Part shown: piece by piece, positions 17,808 to 25,721 of the stretch
Position numbering within the stretch: position 1 is the first letter of the stretch
How the letters are laid out: the number at the start of each line of letters is the position of its first letter
Source of the DNA: Marinoscillum luteum
Lineage (GTDB): Bacteria > Bacteroidota > Bacteroidia > Cytophagales > Cyclobacteriaceae
Direction: 5' to 3'
Assembly (NCBI RefSeq): GCF_044005705.1
Contig: NZ_JBIPKE010000014.1
Location: 124,001 to 188,000, forward strand
DNA length: 64,000 nucleotides
Notes under the pieces: model-generated
The model's database searches: none
The model's input: only the letters and a program-made list of their open reading frames with translations
Told to the model about the DNA's origin: nothing
Position numbers and translations under genes: made by a program

Positions 17808-17846
17808 CCCAATCGACGAGCACCACTTGCAGATTGGGTTTTTTTT
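17808..17846 (+). terminator. Plus-strand intrinsic terminator without an upstream plus-strand gene
   Basis: CCCAATC (17808-17814) pairs with GATTGGG (17832-17838), with a small GCA/TGC inner stem, followed by eight T (17839-17846). All neighbouring genes here run on the minus strand, and in that direction no T-run follows the stem. It therefore implies a plus-strand RNA ending here. Confidence 0.6.
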
Positions 17847-17878
17847 GATCAGCCTTTCATTTAAGTTTTAACCATCCT

Positions 17879-18109
17879 TTAATACTTCTTGTCTCTTGGA
17901 GGATTCGGATCATTACCATAACTATCCTTATCCCGAATTTTGCCATCTCGTCCATGTATTACCACTTCTGATTTCTGATTCTTCGCTATCTCCCTAGCTA
18001 CCTGAATCGCTTGCTTTTGGGTAGATGTGGTCTTGGTCGCTTTTTGATTACCAGCTCCCTTAACAGACCATCCACTACCAGTTTTAACTACATGTTGGTT
18101 CTTCCCCAT
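17879..18109 (-). CDS. DUF2188 domain small protein
   Basis: The 76-residue basic protein shows the DUF2188 pattern: HVVKTGSGWSVKGAG near the N-terminus, a helix (QKQAIQVAREIAKNQ) and EVVIHGRDGKIRDKDSYGNDP. Function is unknown; such small proteins are frequent in mobile and defence-linked regions. Its ATG faces the XRE gene across about 150 bases, so it could lead the ubiquitin-like operon, although 247 bases separate it from the next gene. No cysteine, signal or membrane segment. Confidence 0.8.
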   Translation of the reverse strand: MGKNQHVVKTGSGWSVKGAGNQKATKTTSTQKQAIQVAREIAKNQKSEVVIHGRDGKIRDKDSYGNDPNPPRDKKY

Positions 18110-18204
18110 AATTCTAGTTTTTTAATCTGCACTACAAATATACAAAAAATCTAATTATATCAAGCAACATAGTAAATTCATCAAGTAAGTATTTAGAGTC
18201 CTGC

Positions 18205-18235
18205 TTGATATTCTTAGATTTTTGCGCTAAATTTG
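18205..18235 (+). promoter_or_regulatory. Bacteroidota-type promoter of the XRE-ImmA pair
   Basis: TTG at 18205-18207 and TAAATTTG at 18228-18235, separated by 20 bases, match the -33/-7 consensus (TTG, TAnnTTTG). Transcription would start near 18242, which supports translation from the ATG at 18259 rather than from the upstream TTG at 18205. Confidence 0.7.
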
Positions 18236-18258
18236 CCCTGAATCAAGCCTTAAGAAAA

Positions 18259-18606
18259 ATGAAATCTTTAGGAATTACTCTAAAAGAAACCAGAGAATCA
18301 ATATCCTTGACTCTTAGGCAAGTAGAAGAAGCAACAGGGATTTCCAATGCATACCTTAGCCAACTTGAAAATGATAAAATCAAGAGACCTTCAGCGAATA
18401 TTCTGTATAAGCTTGCTGATGTTTACAAAATTGATTTGAATGTGCTTTTAAGCGCTGCTGGTATCATTAAAAAGTCCTCTCTGGTGAAAAGCTCGGTAAA
18501 CAACGAATGGTCTAACCGAATCGCATTTTATGCCGAAAACCTTGGGAAGAATGAGAAGAAGGATGTTTTAAAATACATTGAATTTCTTGTAAACAAGAAA
18601 AAATGA
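18259..18606 (+). CDS. XRE-family helix-turn-helix regulator
   Basis: From ATG 18259 the protein is 115 residues. Residues about 5-65 are a Cro/cI HTH (LKETRESISLTLRQVEEATGISNAYLSQLENDKIKRPSANILYKLADVY). It is followed by a short helical tail. It overlaps the metallopeptidase gene by 4 bases (ATGA), the usual XRE-COG2856 pairing in which the peptidase cleaves the repressor on a stress or phage signal. The target operator is likely in the 150-base divergent region, so it may control the DUF2188/ubiquitin-like genes; this is inference. A longer frame from TTG 18205 overlaps the promoter and is disfavoured. Confidence 0.9.
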   Translation: MKSLGITLKETRESISLTLRQVEEATGISNAYLSQLENDKIKRPSANILYKLADVYKIDLNVLLSAAGIIKKSSLVKSSVNNEWSNRIAFYAENLGKNEKKDVLKYIEFLVNKKK

Positions 18607-19487
18607 TTGAGCTGGCTTCAAAAGAGGATATTGAAAAAATTTCGCTTGATCTGTTGAAGCAAAGTAAATCATTGGATGTATTCCCTACCCCAGTTGATCG
18701 ATTAATAGATTTCTCTGAGCTCGTTGTTAGCAATGAGGTGGATCTCGGGGTTGTTGAGGAGAGTTTCTTCTCAAAAACTTCACAAAACGTTTTTGATTTT
18801 ATGCAGAAAGTGCGAGGCTTTCTCGACCGAAGAGAGAAGATCATCTACCTAGATTTAGCACAATCGGTTAACAGGCAGAACTTTGTTAAGCTTCATGAAA
18901 CCGGACATGGAGTTTTGCCTTGGCAAAAGCAAACAATGGAGTTCCTTGATGATGATGACTCACTGGATCCATTAACGAATGAAGAATTCGAGGCAGAGGC
19001 AAATTACTTTGCCTCGATTACTTTATTTCAGCAGGACAGATTTGATTCTGAAATTTCGAAACTACCGCTAAGTCTCGAAACAGTCACTCACTTGTCTAAA
19101 CAGTTTGGAGCTTCTGTCCATGCCACTTTCAGAAGATATGTTGAACGCTCAAACAAAAGATGCGCATTATTGGTCCTTCAAAACATCACTCCCCAAGGTG
19201 ATAAACCAAATTGTGAGCCTCGGAATTACTTCCATTCAGAACCTTTCAGGCATGACTTTGGAAATCTACAATGGAAGAATAATTTGGGCTACAAATGGTT
19301 ATTCGTCCAAGATTATTATTACGGAAGGAGATTCAAAACAAACGGTGAAATCACATTAGACACGCAAAACGGCAAAGTTGAGTTCAACTATCATTTTTTC
19401 AACAATACTTACAATGCATTTGTGTTTTTCTTTCCGAAAGGGGAACGTATAAAGTCGAGAACAAAATTTATTATTTCTGGAGCATAG
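18603..19487 (+). CDS. ImmA/IrrE-family metallopeptidase
   Basis: The 294-residue protein has the HExxH zinc motif as HETGH at residues 98-102 (KLHETGHGVLPW) and a downstream acidic segment with FEAEANYFAS (about 133-142) supplying the third zinc ligand Glu, the pattern of COG2856. The C-terminal half (about 180-294) is an uncharacterised domain with aromatic-rich strands. It is translationally coupled to the XRE repressor gene. By analogy with ImmA/ImmR and IrrE/DdrO it should inactivate that repressor. It closes the AT-rich island. Confidence 0.9.
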   Translation: MIELASKEDIEKISLDLLKQSKSLDVFPTPVDRLIDFSELVVSNEVDLGVVEESFFSKTSQNVFDFMQKVRGFLDRREKIIYLDLAQSVNRQNFVKLHETGHGVLPWQKQTMEFLDDDDSLDPLTNEEFEAEANYFASITLFQQDRFDSEISKLPLSLETVTHLSKQFGASVHATFRRYVERSNKRCALLVLQNITPQGDKPNCEPRNYFHSEPFRHDFGNLQWKNNLGYKWLFVQDYYYGRRFKTNGEITLDTQNGKVEFNYHFFNNTYNAFVFFFPKGERIKSRTKFIISGA

Positions 19488-19843
19488 CGCCCACACCCGG
19501 CAGTTTCCTTCTGAGAAATTTACCATGGTCTGGGATTGTCTGAAAATGGACGGATTCGAGCTATCTGCGCGGCGAGAGTGGGTCGCCTGTATGCAAAGTG
19601 AAAAGGGACAAATACTCAAAGTCATTGTCATTTCGGATAATATAGCCATTCGGGGAGCCGCCTACCTCATGCTCAAATTATTCACCTTCGAATCCCTGGT
19701 AGTCAAATCGCTGACGGAGCTCGCCCAGCGAATGTAGCGCTCCGATATCCTCTGGCCATAAATTTCTTTCGGTACCCTTTGCAACCTTTCTGTACTTGCC
19801 AAGTACTTTCTCTATCTAGTGTCCAACAAAACCCTGACCACAC
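19488..19843 (+). other. Gene-free junction segment with a possible gene remnant
   Basis: This 356-base stretch returns to the higher GC level of the flanks. A frame open through 19492-19737 encodes a peptide containing KMDGFELSARREWVACMQSEKGQ and LKLFTFESLVVKSL but has no convincing start and matches no family I know. It may be the tail of a gene truncated when the island inserted, or chance. No direct repeats or integrase were seen. Confidence 0.35.
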
Positions 19844-22207
19844 ATGATACGGAATTTCCTGAAAGTAGCACTCAGAAGCATCCAACGAAACAAAGTTTAC
19901 AGTCTGCTGAATATCCTCGGACTGGCCATTGGACTGGCCTGCGCCATGCTCATCCTTCTATGGGTGCAAGACGAAATGAACTACGACAGCCACCACCAAA
20001 ATGTCAAAAGTATTTACCAGGTGATGGAAAACCAGCATTATGCAGATCGCATAGGCACCACCTTTTCTACCCCCGGGCCACTGGGACCCTACCTCAAAGA
20101 AACGTACCCTGAGGTGAAGTATTCCAGCAGGCTCACCTGGGAGTCTGAGAATCTTTTCACTTATCAAGAGCAGTCATTTTACGAGCAGGGCCGATTCGTA
20201 GATGCCGACTTCTTCCACATCTTCACCTTCGAGTTTTTGGAAGGAAACCCACAATCACCCTTCACCGACAAAACCTCCATGGTGCTCACAGAGAAGCTGG
20301 CGCAGAAGTACTTTGGCAACGAAAGCGCTGTGGGCAAGGTGATCAAAATGAACAATGAGACCAACTTCACTGTGACAGGCGTCGTGAAAAGCTGGCCAGC
20401 CAATACCACCAATGGCGATTTTGATTACCTGATCAATTTTGACTACTTCTGGGAGGATAACCTCACCTGGCTGGACCGCTGGGGCAACAACAACGTTCGC
20501 TGCTTCATACAGCTGCAAGAAAACATTGAATCAAGTGACTTTGAGGGCAAAATCGCCCACCTGCTGGATGAAAAAAATGAAGACAATGCCATTGTACTCT
20601 TTCTTCATCCACTCGAAAAGATACACCTCTATTCCAGCTGGGACAATGGAGTGGCAGACGGAGGCCGTATTCGCTATGTGCGCATTTTTACCATCGTCGC
20701 CTTCTTTATTCTCCTGATCGCCTGTATTAACTTCATGAACCTGGCCACCGCACAGGCCGTCAAACGTGCTAAGGAGGTGGGCTTGAGAAAAGTAGTCGGC
20801 GCCTACCGAGGCAACCTGATCGCTCAGTTTCTGAGTGAGTCGGTGATCTTTGCATTTTTAGGTGGTGTCCTCGCCCTGCTGCTGGTATTGCTGCTGCTAC
20901 CGGCCTTTAACACCCTCACAGAAAAAGCCATCCCCTTCGTACTCAACCCAAGCGCCCTTGTCCTCCTCACCACCCTGGTATTTGTCACCGGGCTGCTGTC
21001 GGGGAGCTATCCCGCATTCTATATCGCCAGCTTCCAGCCAGCCAGCGTGCTGAAAGGTCAGATGAAAAGTGGGAAAGGAGCTTCCCGGTTTAGAAAAGTA
21101 TTGGTCACTACCCAATTTGTGCTTTCGATCATCATGATTTTCTGTACCATAGTGGTCTATCAGCAGTTGGTCTTTGTGCAAAACCAGGAAACAGGATTTG
21201 ACAAACAAGGCTTAGTCTACGTGGAAATGCACCAAAACATGCGTGACAAATTCCAGGTCATCAAGCAGCAGTTGTCGCAAAACCCGGCCATCCAGTCTGT
21301 AGCGGCTATGAGTCAGGCACCGCTGGGTTTCAATAGTTCCACCTGGGGTTTTGACTGGCCCGGTAAAGACCCACAGTCTAAAATTCTCTTTACCAACCTC
21401 TCCATTGATAACACCTTTACTGAGACCTTCCGGATCCCACTGGCAGCGGGCAGGAGCTTCGACCCACAGTTCACCACCGACACCCTCCACTTCATGATCA
21501 ACGAAGCCTCTGCTGTAGCCATGGGTTTCAAGCCTGAAGAAGCGGTAGATCAACCAGTCACCCTCTGGGGCGACCGCAAAGGGAAGGTCATTGGAGTATT
21601 CAAGGATTTTAATTTCAGCTCATCAAAGAGCAAAATCAGACCGCTCCTCATGCTGCACGATCCCGACTGGTACAATCACATCGTGGTGAGGGCCAATGAA
21701 GGGCAAAATGCTGCAGCCATTCAGGCATTGGAAGAAATCTATCAGGAATTCGCTCCGGCATATCCTTTCGAATACCAGTTTGTCGATGACAAATGGAAGG
21801 AGTTTTATGACAATGAAGCCCGCACGGCCAGCCTGTTCAACACCTTCGCGCTGGTGGCTATTTTCATTTCATGCCTTGGCCTGTTTGGCCTGGCAGCTTT
21901 CACCATCCAGCAGCGCACCAAAGAAATAGGGGTGCGAAAGGTGCTGGGAGCATCGGTGTTGTCCATCATTCAGATCACCACCCGCGAGTTCACCATACTG
22001 GTTCTAATGGCAGCGCTCATTGGGTCACCGGTGGCCTGGTACCTCATGGACATGTGGTTGGAAGATTTTGCTTTTCGGATAGACGTCACCTTCTTCATTC
22101 CGTTGGTGGCTACGGCCATTGCCATCAGTGTAGCCATCGTCACCGTGGCCTATCATGCCTTCATGGCCAGCCATACCAATCCGGTGGAGGCACTTAAGTA
22201 CGAATAA
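19844..22207 (+). CDS. MacB/FtsX-type ABC transporter permease
   Basis: The 787-residue protein has the layout of long Bacteroidota permeases: an N-terminal helix (about 20-45, VYSLLNILGLAIGLACAMLILLWV), a MacB_PCD periplasmic domain (about 50-260), an FtsX block of three helices (about 285-405), a second periplasmic domain (about 430-650) and a final FtsX block (about 670-785). The conserved EVGLRKVVGA and EIGVRKVLGAS signatures precede the two blocks. No ATP-binding partner gene is adjacent, so it must pair with a LolD/MacB-like ATPase encoded elsewhere. Such proteins export peptides, lipoproteins or drugs. Confidence 0.9.
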   Translation: MIRNFLKVALRSIQRNKVYSLLNILGLAIGLACAMLILLWVQDEMNYDSHHQNVKSIYQVMENQHYADRIGTTFSTPGPLGPYLKETYPEVKYSSRLTWESENLFTYQEQSFYEQGRFVDADFFHIFTFEFLEGNPQSPFTDKTSMVLTEKLAQKYFGNESAVGKVIKMNNETNFTVTGVVKSWPANTTNGDFDYLINFDYFWEDNLTWLDRWGNNNVRCFIQLQENIESSDFEGKIAHLLDEKNEDNAIVLFLHPLEKIHLYSSWDNGVADGGRIRYVRIFTIVAFFILLIACINFMNLATAQAVKRAKEVGLRKVVGAYRGNLIAQFLSESVIFAFLGGVLALLLVLLLLPAFNTLTEKAIPFVLNPSALVLLTTLVFVTGLLSGSYPAFYIASFQPASVLKGQMKSGKGASRFRKVLVTTQFVLSIIMIFCTIVVYQQLVFVQNQETGFDKQGLVYVEMHQNMRDKFQVIKQQLSQNPAIQSVAAMSQAPLGFNSSTWGFDWPGKDPQSKILFTNLSIDNTFTETFRIPLAAGRSFDPQFTTDTLHFMINEASAVAMGFKPEEAVDQPVTLWGDRKGKVIGVFKDFNFSSSKSKIRPLLMLHDPDWYNHIVVRANEGQNAAAIQALEEIYQEFAPAYPFEYQFVDDKWKEFYDNEARTASLFNTFALVAIFISCLGLFGLAAFTIQQRTKEIGVRKVLGASVLSIIQITTREFTILVLMAALIGSPVAWYLMDMWLEDFAFRIDVTFFIPLVATAIAISVAIVTVAYHAFMASHTNPVEALKYE

Positions 22208-22303
22208 TCTATTTTGACAGAATAGACACTTTTTCTGGGTATCCGTTAAGATAATTTCAACGATCAGTCTGATTATTTGTGTTTATCTTGAATGATTAAT
22301 GAT

Positions 22304-22311
22304 TATTTTTG
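22304..22311 (+). promoter_or_regulatory. TAnnTTTG-type -7 box upstream of the transglutaminase-DUF2126 gene
   Basis: TATTTTTG at 22304-22311 fits the Bacteroidota -7 element, about 30 bases before the ATG at 22342. A well-placed -33 TTG is not obvious. Confidence 0.4.
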
Positions 22312-22341
22312 TTAATCTTCAAATAGCATAAATCAGCAGGC

Positions 22342-25300
22342 ATGTCCATAAAAGTAGCAGTCAGGCATTACACCAAATACACCTACGACAAGCACATCGA
22401 GCTGAGCCCGCAAGTGATCCGTCTTCGCCCTGCTCCGCATTCGCGTACTTTCATCAAGGGGTATTCGCTCAACATCAAGCCGGAGGGGCATTTCATTAAC
22501 TGGCAGCAGGACCCCTTTGGCAACTACCTGGCTCGGATTGTCTTTCCAGAAAAGGTAGACCACTTTGAAGTGGACGTGGAGGTGATTGCTGACATGGTGG
22601 TGATCAACCCGTTTGACTTTTTCATTGAAGAGTATGCGGAAAAATTTCCTTTTCAGTATGAAGAATACCTGAAAAGGCAACTCTCTCCCTACCTGGAGGT
22701 CACTGAAAATGGGCCCCTCCTGATGGAACTGGTGACACGCGCCAAAGAGAAAAAACTGGAAGAGATGAACACCGTGGATTATCTGGTCGCCCTCAATCAG
22801 ATGGTCAATCAGGCGCTCTCCTATAACATACGCATGGAGCCCGGGGTACAATCCTGTGAAGAAACACTCCAGTTGGCTTCCGGTTCTTGCCGGGACTTTT
22901 CATGGGTTCTTGTGCAGCTCCTGCGACATGTCGGACTGGCCTCCCGGTTTGTATCTGGCTACCTCATCCAGCTCAAAGCTGATCAGAAAGCCCTGGACGG
23001 ACCTTCGGGCACCGAAGAAGATTTTACCGACCTGCATGCCTGGGCGGAAGTATACCTGCCGGGTGCCGGGTGGGTAGGGTTGGACTCCACTTCAGGTCTC
23101 TTTGCGGGAGAAGGGCACATACCCCTCGCCTGCACCCCAGAGCCGCAAAGTGCAGCACCCATTTCAGGATTTGCAGAGCCCGCCAAAACGGAATTCTACT
23201 TTGAGAATACCGTCAAACGAATTGAAGAGACACCCAGGGTGACGAAGCCCTATTCCGAAGAGCAATGGGCCCAGATCGTGGCAGTAGGAGATCAGGTGGA
23301 TGCGGATCTGAATGCGAACAACGTGAAAATGACAATGGGTGGCGAGCCCACCTTTGTGTCCATAGATAACAACGACGCCCCTGAATGGAACTCAGAAGCA
23401 GATGGTGAGCACAAGAGAAAGCTCTCCAATCAGCTATTTCACCAACTGAAAGAATCCTATGGAAAGGGAGCCTTGATGCAGTACGGACAGGGTAAATGGT
23501 ATCCCGGAGAGCCACTTCCTCGCTGGAAACTGGCCTGCTACTGGCGCCTGGATGGCCAACCCATCTGGCACAATGACGCCCTGCTGGCAGATATCTCTAA
23601 AGATTATGACCTCAAACACACAGATGCCGCTAAATTCATAGAAGCACTCACCTCCGAACTGAACGTCGACAAAGCCAACATCACTCCGGCCTATGAAGAC
23701 CCCTTCTATTTCATCTGGGAGGAAAGCAAAGTGCCCGTGAATGTGGATCCCCTTAAAATAGACCTGAAATCTCCACTGGAAAGGCAAAAACTGGCCCAGC
23801 TACTACAAGATGGACTGGACAAACCAGTGGGATACGCGGTGCCTTTGTCATGGGATTTGGAGCACACATCCTGGCAGAGCTGCAAGTGGAGCTTTCGCAA
23901 AAAGAACCTATTCCTTGTACCCGGAAACTCACCCATCGGGCTCCGGCTACCACTGGACTCTATCCAATATACCGACTCGGAAGACGAGGAAATCCGTCCG
24001 GAGCGAGACCTTTTTGAAGAAACCGACGCCTTGCCCTTATCAGGTGAAGCTGCTTCTTTCGAACCCGACAGCAGGCCGTTCAACAACTCCGACAAAATCT
24101 TTAAAACCTCATTGCTTACTGAAATTCGGGGCGGCAAACTCTTTGTCTTTTTCCCACCGGTCACTCATTTTGAGCACTACCTGGACCTGGTAGGGGCCGT
24201 AGAGCGAACAGCCGAAAAGCTGCAAATTCCGGTTTTGATAGAAGGGTATGACCCGCCTGCCGACAACCGGGTGCAAAAGCTCATGATCACACCCGATCCG
24301 GGAGTGATAGAAGTCAATATCCATCCGGCCAAAACATGGCGAGAGCTCCTCAGCAACTACGAAATCCTTTATGACAAAGCCCGCGAGTCGCGCCTGACTA
24401 CTGAAAAATTTAACCTGGATGGAAGGCACACCGGCACTGGTGGCGGAAATCATGTAACCATTGGGGGCAGCAAGCCAGCAGAAAGTCCAATCCTTCGCCG
24501 ACCCGATGTGTTGAAGAGTTTTATCACCTACTGGCAGCACCATCCGGCACTTTCCTATCTGTTCTCCACGCAATTTATTGGGCCCACCAGTCAGGCCCCA
24601 CGTGTGGATGAAGGCCGGGATGATATCCTTTATGAGCTGGAGTTGGCTTTTCAGCAAGTACCTAACCACAAAGAAGACGATGTGCCATATTGGCTGGTAG
24701 ATCGCATTTTCAGAAACCTGTTGGTGGACATCACAGGCAATACCCATCGGGCGGAGTTCTGTATAGACAAACTCTACTCACCAGACTCCAGCACGGGGCG
24801 TTTGGGAATTTTGGAGTTTCGAGGCTTCGATATGCCACCACACTACCGCATGGGGATGGTGCAGTTTCTGCTGATCAGAGCCCTGCTTAGTTGGTTTTGG
24901 AAAAACCCATATGATCACAAGCTGGTCAGGTGGGGCACGCAGCTCCACGACCGGTTTTTACTGCCGCACTATTGCTATAAAGACATGACCGAGGTGGTCA
25001 ATGACCTGCGCAATGCCGGGTATGACTTTGACATCTCCTGGTTCGATCCGTTTTTCAGTTTCCGCTTTCCCTTTGTTGGGGAGCTACAGGTAGATGACAT
25101 CCATATCGAACTGAAAATGGCGATAGAGCCCTGGCATGTACTGGGTGAGGAAATGTCCAGCTCAGGTACAGCCCGCTTTGTGGACAGCTCTCTGGAGCGA
25201 CTGCAAGTGAAAATTTCGGGGATGACAGACTCGCGCTACCAGCTCATGTGCAATGGCCTGAGGATTCCACTGAAAAACACTGGCGTGCAGGGAGAGTATG

Positions 25301-25686
25301 TGTCGGGTATTCGCTATCGGGCATGGCAACCACCATCTGCGCTCCACCCCACTCTGGGTGTGGATACTCCGCTGGTCATAGATCTGTACGACACCTGGAC
25401 CAAGAAATCTGTGGCCGCCTGCAAATATCATGTGGCCCATCCGGGGGGTAGAAATTACAACACCTTCCCAGTCAATAGCTTTGAGGCAGAATCACGAAGG
25501 ATCTCCAGATTTTTTGACTTTGGTCATTCTATCAACCTGGTGGAGCCCACAGTGGAGCAACCCACTTCGGTAGGCAGGTTTATCACCAAAGTGAATATCC
25601 TCACCAACTATGAGGCGACGGGTGAAGTAGTGAACCCGGAGTTTCCACACACCATGGACCTCAGAAGATACAAAAGCGTGAAGTAG
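22342..25686 (+). CDS. Transglutaminase-like protein fused to DUF2126
   Basis: The 1114-residue protein has an N-terminal transglutaminase-associated beta domain and a transglutaminase core with triad Cys183 (SGSCRDFSW), His232 (DLHAWAEVY) and Asp248 (GLDSTSG). Residues about 300-1110 are DUF2126, with GGEPTFVS, GQGKWYPGEPLPRW, HTGTGGGNH (696-704), EFRGFDMPPH and an aromatic-rich C-terminus. The HTGTGGGNH and EFRGF segments resemble the ATP- and substrate-binding signatures of glutamine-synthetase-like ligases; this is inference. It forms an operon with the ATP-grasp/Alpha-E and second transglutaminase genes, a conserved set thought to make and break an amide-linked peptide product whose identity is unknown. 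Confidence 0.9.
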   Translation: MSIKVAVRHYTKYTYDKHIELSPQVIRLRPAPHSRTFIKGYSLNIKPEGHFINWQQDPFGNYLARIVFPEKVDHFEVDVEVIADMVVINPFDFFIEEYAEKFPFQYEEYLKRQLSPYLEVTENGPLLMELVTRAKEKKLEEMNTVDYLVALNQMVNQALSYNIRMEPGVQSCEETLQLASGSCRDFSWVLVQLLRHVGLASRFVSGYLIQLKADQKALDGPSGTEEDFTDLHAWAEVYLPGAGWVGLDSTSGLFAGEGHIPLACTPEPQSAAPISGFAEPAKTEFYFENTVKRIEETPRVTKPYSEEQWAQIVAVGDQVDADLNANNVKMTMGGEPTFVSIDNNDAPEWNSEADGEHKRKLSNQLFHQLKESYGKGALMQYGQGKWYPGEPLPRWKLACYWRLDGQPIWHNDALLADISKDYDLKHTDAAKFIEALTSELNVDKANITPAYEDPFYFIWEESKVPVNVDPLKIDLKSPLERQKLAQLLQDGLDKPVGYAVPLSWDLEHTSWQSCKWSFRKKNLFLVPGNSPIGLRLPLDSIQYTDSEDEEIRPERDLFEETDALPLSGEAASFEPDSRPFNNSDKIFKTSLLTEIRGGKLFVFFPPVTHFEHYLDLVGAVERTAEKLQIPVLIEGYDPPADNRVQKLMITPDPGVIEVNIHPAKTWRELLSNYEILYDKARESRLTTEKFNLDGRHTGTGGGNHVTIGGSKPAESPILRRPDVLKSFITYWQHHPALSYLFSTQFIGPTSQAPRVDEGRDDILYELELAFQQVPNHKEDDVPYWLVDRIFRNLLVDITGNTHRAEFCIDKLYSPDSSTGRLGILEFRGFDMPPHYRMGMVQFLLIRALLSWFWKNPYDHKLVRWGTQLHDRFLLPHYCYKDMTEVVNDLRNAGYDFDISWFDPFFSFRFPFVGELQVDDIHIELKMAIEPWHVLGEEMSSSGTARFVDSSLERLQVKISGMTDSRYQLMCNGLRIPLKNTGVQGEYVSGIRYRAWQPPSALHPTLGVDTPLVIDLYDTWTKKSVAACKYHVAHPGGRNYNTFPVNSFEAESRRISRFFDFGHSINLVEPTVEQPTSVGRFITKVNILTNYEATGEVVNPEFPHTMDLRRYKSVK

Positions 25687-25721
25687 CCTTTTATATTCAG
25701 GAAAAGGATAATTTTACTGGT

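Noticed and set aside
17632..17878. Retron-like or guide RNA
   Set aside because: The spacer is structured but no reverse transcriptase or nuclease partner that would use such an RNA is nearby.
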